DNA of 64,000 nucleotides. It comes from Thermomonospora catenispora. GTDB lineage: Bacteria > Actinomycetota > Actinomycetes > Streptosporangiales > Streptosporangiaceae. The notes under the pieces were generated by a model that had not been told where the DNA came from, ran no database searches, and saw only the letters and a list, made by a program, of their open reading frames with translations. A program made the position numbers and the translations under genes. Location: positions 209,531 through 273,530 of the forward strand of contig NZ_RRYT01000001.1 in the NCBI RefSeq assembly GCF_006363815.1, read 5' to 3'. The number at the start of each line of letters is the position of its first letter. The first letter of the stretch is position 1. Of this stretch, positions 62,358-64,000 are shown piece by piece.

Positions 62358-63856
62358 CAGCCGCCTCCCAGCAGGGCACGGACCGGCGCGGTGGTCAGGT
62401 CGAGCAGCAGCTTGGGCCACAGCCCCACCAGCAGGGTGAGGACGACTAGCGGCACCCAGGCGGCGTATTCGGCCCGGGTCAGCGCGGCCACCGACCCCGC
62501 GGGGCGCTCGGTGCGGCCGTGGGTGATCGTGGCGAGCAGCCGCAGGAAGTACGCGGCGGTCAGCACCGCGCCCAGCGCCCCCACCGCCATGAAGGTCACG
62601 AACGTCTCCCGGGGCAGCCCGGCGGCCGGCCGGTAGGCCCCCAGCAGCGCCAGCATCTCGCCCCAGAAGCCCGCCAGGCCGGGCAGTCCCAGGCTCGCCA
62701 CCGCCGCGAACGTCAGGAACGACGCCAGGCGGGGCGCGGCGGTCAGCATCCCGCCGCCCAGGGCGTTCAGCTCGCCGGTGCCGTAACGCTCCTTGACCGC
62801 GCCGGCCAGGAAGAACAGCAGTCCGGTGATCAGCCCGTGGGCGATGTTGCCGAACAGCGCCGCGTTCACGCCCACCGGGGTGAGCGTGGCGATGCCCAGC
62901 AGCACGAAGCCCATGTGGCCGATCGAGGAGTAGGCGATCAGCCGTTTGAGGTCGCGCTGCGCCAGGCAGGCCAGGGAGCCGTAGACGATGCCGATCACCG
63001 CGCACAGTCCCAGCCACGGCGCCCACAGCTCGGCGCCCTCCGGCGCCGCCGGCAGCGCGATGCGGACGAGCCCGTAGGTGCCCATCTTCAGCAGCACCCC
63101 GGCCAGCAGCACCGACCCCACGGTGGGGGCCTCGGTGTGCGCGTCGGGCAGCCAGGTGTGCAGCGGCCACATCGGCACCTTGATCGCCAGGCCGAGGCCG
63201 ATCAGGGCGAACGCGGCGATCTGCACGGCGGGGGTCAGCCCGTGGCCGTGCCGTTCGGCGAGGGCGACCATGTCGAGGGTGCCGGCGTTCACCGCGACCA
63301 GCAGCAGGCCGACCAGCAGCAGGCCCGAGCCGAGCAGGGTGTAGAGGATGAACTTGTAGGCCGCCGCGCGCCGTCCCGGGCCGCCCCACAACGCGATCAC
63401 CGCGTACATGGGGATCAGCACGACCTCGAAGAAGACGAAGAACAGCAGCAGGTCCAGGGCGAGGAAGGTGCCGAGCATCCCGACCTGGAGCGCCAGCACC
63501 AGCCCGGTGAACAGCCGGGCCGAACCTTCTGCCGGCGGGTGCCGCAGCGTGTAGATCGAGCACAGGAACGTCAGCAGCGCCGTCAGCACCACCAGCGGCA
63601 GTGACACCCCGTCCACGCCCAGGTGGAACCGCAGGCCGATCGCCGGGGCCCAGGACCAGTCCACCTCGAGCTGCATGCGCCGCGGGTCGCCGTGGTCGAA
63701 CGCCGCCGCCACCGCCACGGTCGTCAGCAGCACCAGGCCGGTGACCGCGGCCCCGTAGCGGCGCACCGACTCCTCGTCGGGCAGGAACCGGGTGCGCGGC
63801 AGGAGCAGCGCCAACGCCCCGGCCAGCGGGATCGCCAGCGTGACGAGCAGGATCAC
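62357..63856 (-). CDS. nuoM: NADH-quinone oxidoreductase subunit M
   Basis: This is an antiporter-like subunit of complex I. I start it at GTG 63856 (protein VILLVTLAIPLAGALALLLP), which overlaps the nuoL stop by 4 bases (GTGA). The product is 499 residues. It contains the lysine of GLAIKVPMWPLHTWLPDAHT, the EAPTVGSVLLAGVLLKMGTY segment and YSSIGHMGFVLLG. Confidence 0.95.
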   Translation of the reverse strand: MILLVTLAIPLAGALALLLPRTRFLPDEESVRRYGAAVTGLVLLTTVAVAAAFDHGDPRRMQLEVDWSWAPAIGLRFHLGVDGVSLPLVVLTALLTFLCSIYTLRHPPAEGSARLFTGLVLALQVGMLGTFLALDLLLFFVFFEVVLIPMYAVIALWGGPGRRAAAYKFILYTLLGSGLLLVGLLLVAVNAGTLDMVALAERHGHGLTPAVQIAAFALIGLGLAIKVPMWPLHTWLPDAHTEAPTVGSVLLAGVLLKMGTYGLVRIALPAAPEGAELWAPWLGLCAVIGIVYGSLACLAQRDLKRLIAYSSIGHMGFVLLGIATLTPVGVNAALFGNIAHGLITGLLFFLAGAVKERYGTGELNALGGGMLTAAPRLASFLTFAAVASLGLPGLAGFWGEMLALLGAYRPAAGLPRETFVTFMAVGALGAVLTAAYFLRLLATITHGRTERPAGSVAALTRAEYAAWVPLVVLTLLVGLWPKLLLDLTTAPVRALLGGG

Positions 63857-64000
63857 AGCAAGATCACCACCCCGGCCGCGATGACGACGACACCGGCGAG
63901 CAGGCCGGTCAGATAACTCTGGGCGTTGCCGGTCTGGATGCGGCGCAGCGCCCCGCCGGCGCGGCGCGACCATCCGGCGGTGCCGACCACGAGGGCGTCG
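63853..64000 (-). CDS. nuoL: NADH-quinone oxidoreductase subunit L (3' end only)
   Basis: Only the last 48 residues are in the window. They read LRRIQTGNAQSYLTGLLAGV then VVIAAGVVILL, the LRxxQTG ending and last membrane helix of NuoL. Gene order nuoL-nuoM-nuoN and the 4-base overlap with nuoM support the call. Confidence 0.85.
   Translation of the reverse strand, partial: DALVVGTAGWSRRAGGALRRIQTGNAQSYLTGLLAGVVVIAAGVVILL

Noticed and set aside
60873-63563. 896-codon frame extending nuoN upstream through nuoM
   Set aside because: Only the part from 62357 down is NuoN; upstream it is an out-of-frame reading of nuoM.

Overview
The window is about 64 kb of very GC-rich DNA with strongly G/C-biased third codon positions, GTG and TTG starts, and overlapping stop/start junctions. 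It is a chromosomal housekeeping region of an actinobacterium. A complete mce lipid-transport operon in the ribosomal/RNA-polymerase block, a zinc-type S14, HadA/HadB-like dehydratases beside rpmG, and tRNA-Trp/secE/nusG all fit the Actinomycetia. My best guess is a filamentous member of the Thermomonospora/Actinomadura group (Streptosporangiales); the genus is an inference. Gene order follows the mycobacterial rpmG-had-secE-nusG-rplKA-rplJL-mkl-rpoBC-rpsLG-fusA-tuf-S10-spc block, written here mostly on the minus strand.

Layout, left to right (transcription on the minus strand unless noted): partial secY (1-593); the spc and S10 operons from rplO back to rpsJ (811-10374); tuf, fusA, rpsG and rpsL (10510-14815) behind a recognisable promoter near 15120-15148; a Pro/Gln-rich, threonine-motif membrane protein with three identical 108-nt repeats (15364-16890); a DUF3152 putative zinc protease (17179-18027); a divergent PP2C-like phosphatase (plus strand); rpoC and rpoB (19065-26464) with a promoter at 26615-26643. 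Next comes an eleven-gene lipid-import operon, mceG-yrbEA-yrbEB-mceA to mceF plus two Mce-associated proteins (39171 down to 26985). Then rplJ-rplL with a structured leader, two LppX/LprG-like lipoproteins (one split by a frameshift), rplK-rplA, nusG, secE and tRNA-Trp.

The right third is a mosaic of single genes: an AspC-type aminotransferase and an adenosine-deaminase-family gene (plus strand), a GntR/FCD regulator, murB, hadA-hadB, rpmG, tRNA-Met, a GAF-SpoIIE phosphatase, a small frameshifted membrane-protein gene, tRNA-Thr, an acyl-CoA dehydrogenase, two plus-strand accessory genes (the first ends in a YezG/DUF600-type immunity-like domain), tRNA-Tyr, yajQ, a small HTH regulator, htpX, and the end of the nuo operon (nuoN, nuoM, 3' end of nuoL).

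Functionally the window holds translation and transcription core machinery, envelope lipid handling (Mce importer, LppX-like lipoproteins, HadAB, acyl-CoA dehydrogenase), phospho-signalling (two phosphatases and a probable Thr-phosphorylated scaffold) and respiration. I saw no insertion sequence, prophage or CRISPR array. The points most worth a second look are the frameshifted lipoprotein, the asparagine at RpoB position 531 (E. coli numbering), the repeated T-hydrophobic motif protein beside a phosphatase, the intact mce operon beside its ATPase between rplL and rpoB, the switch-like rplJ leader, and the immunity-domain pair between two tRNA genes.
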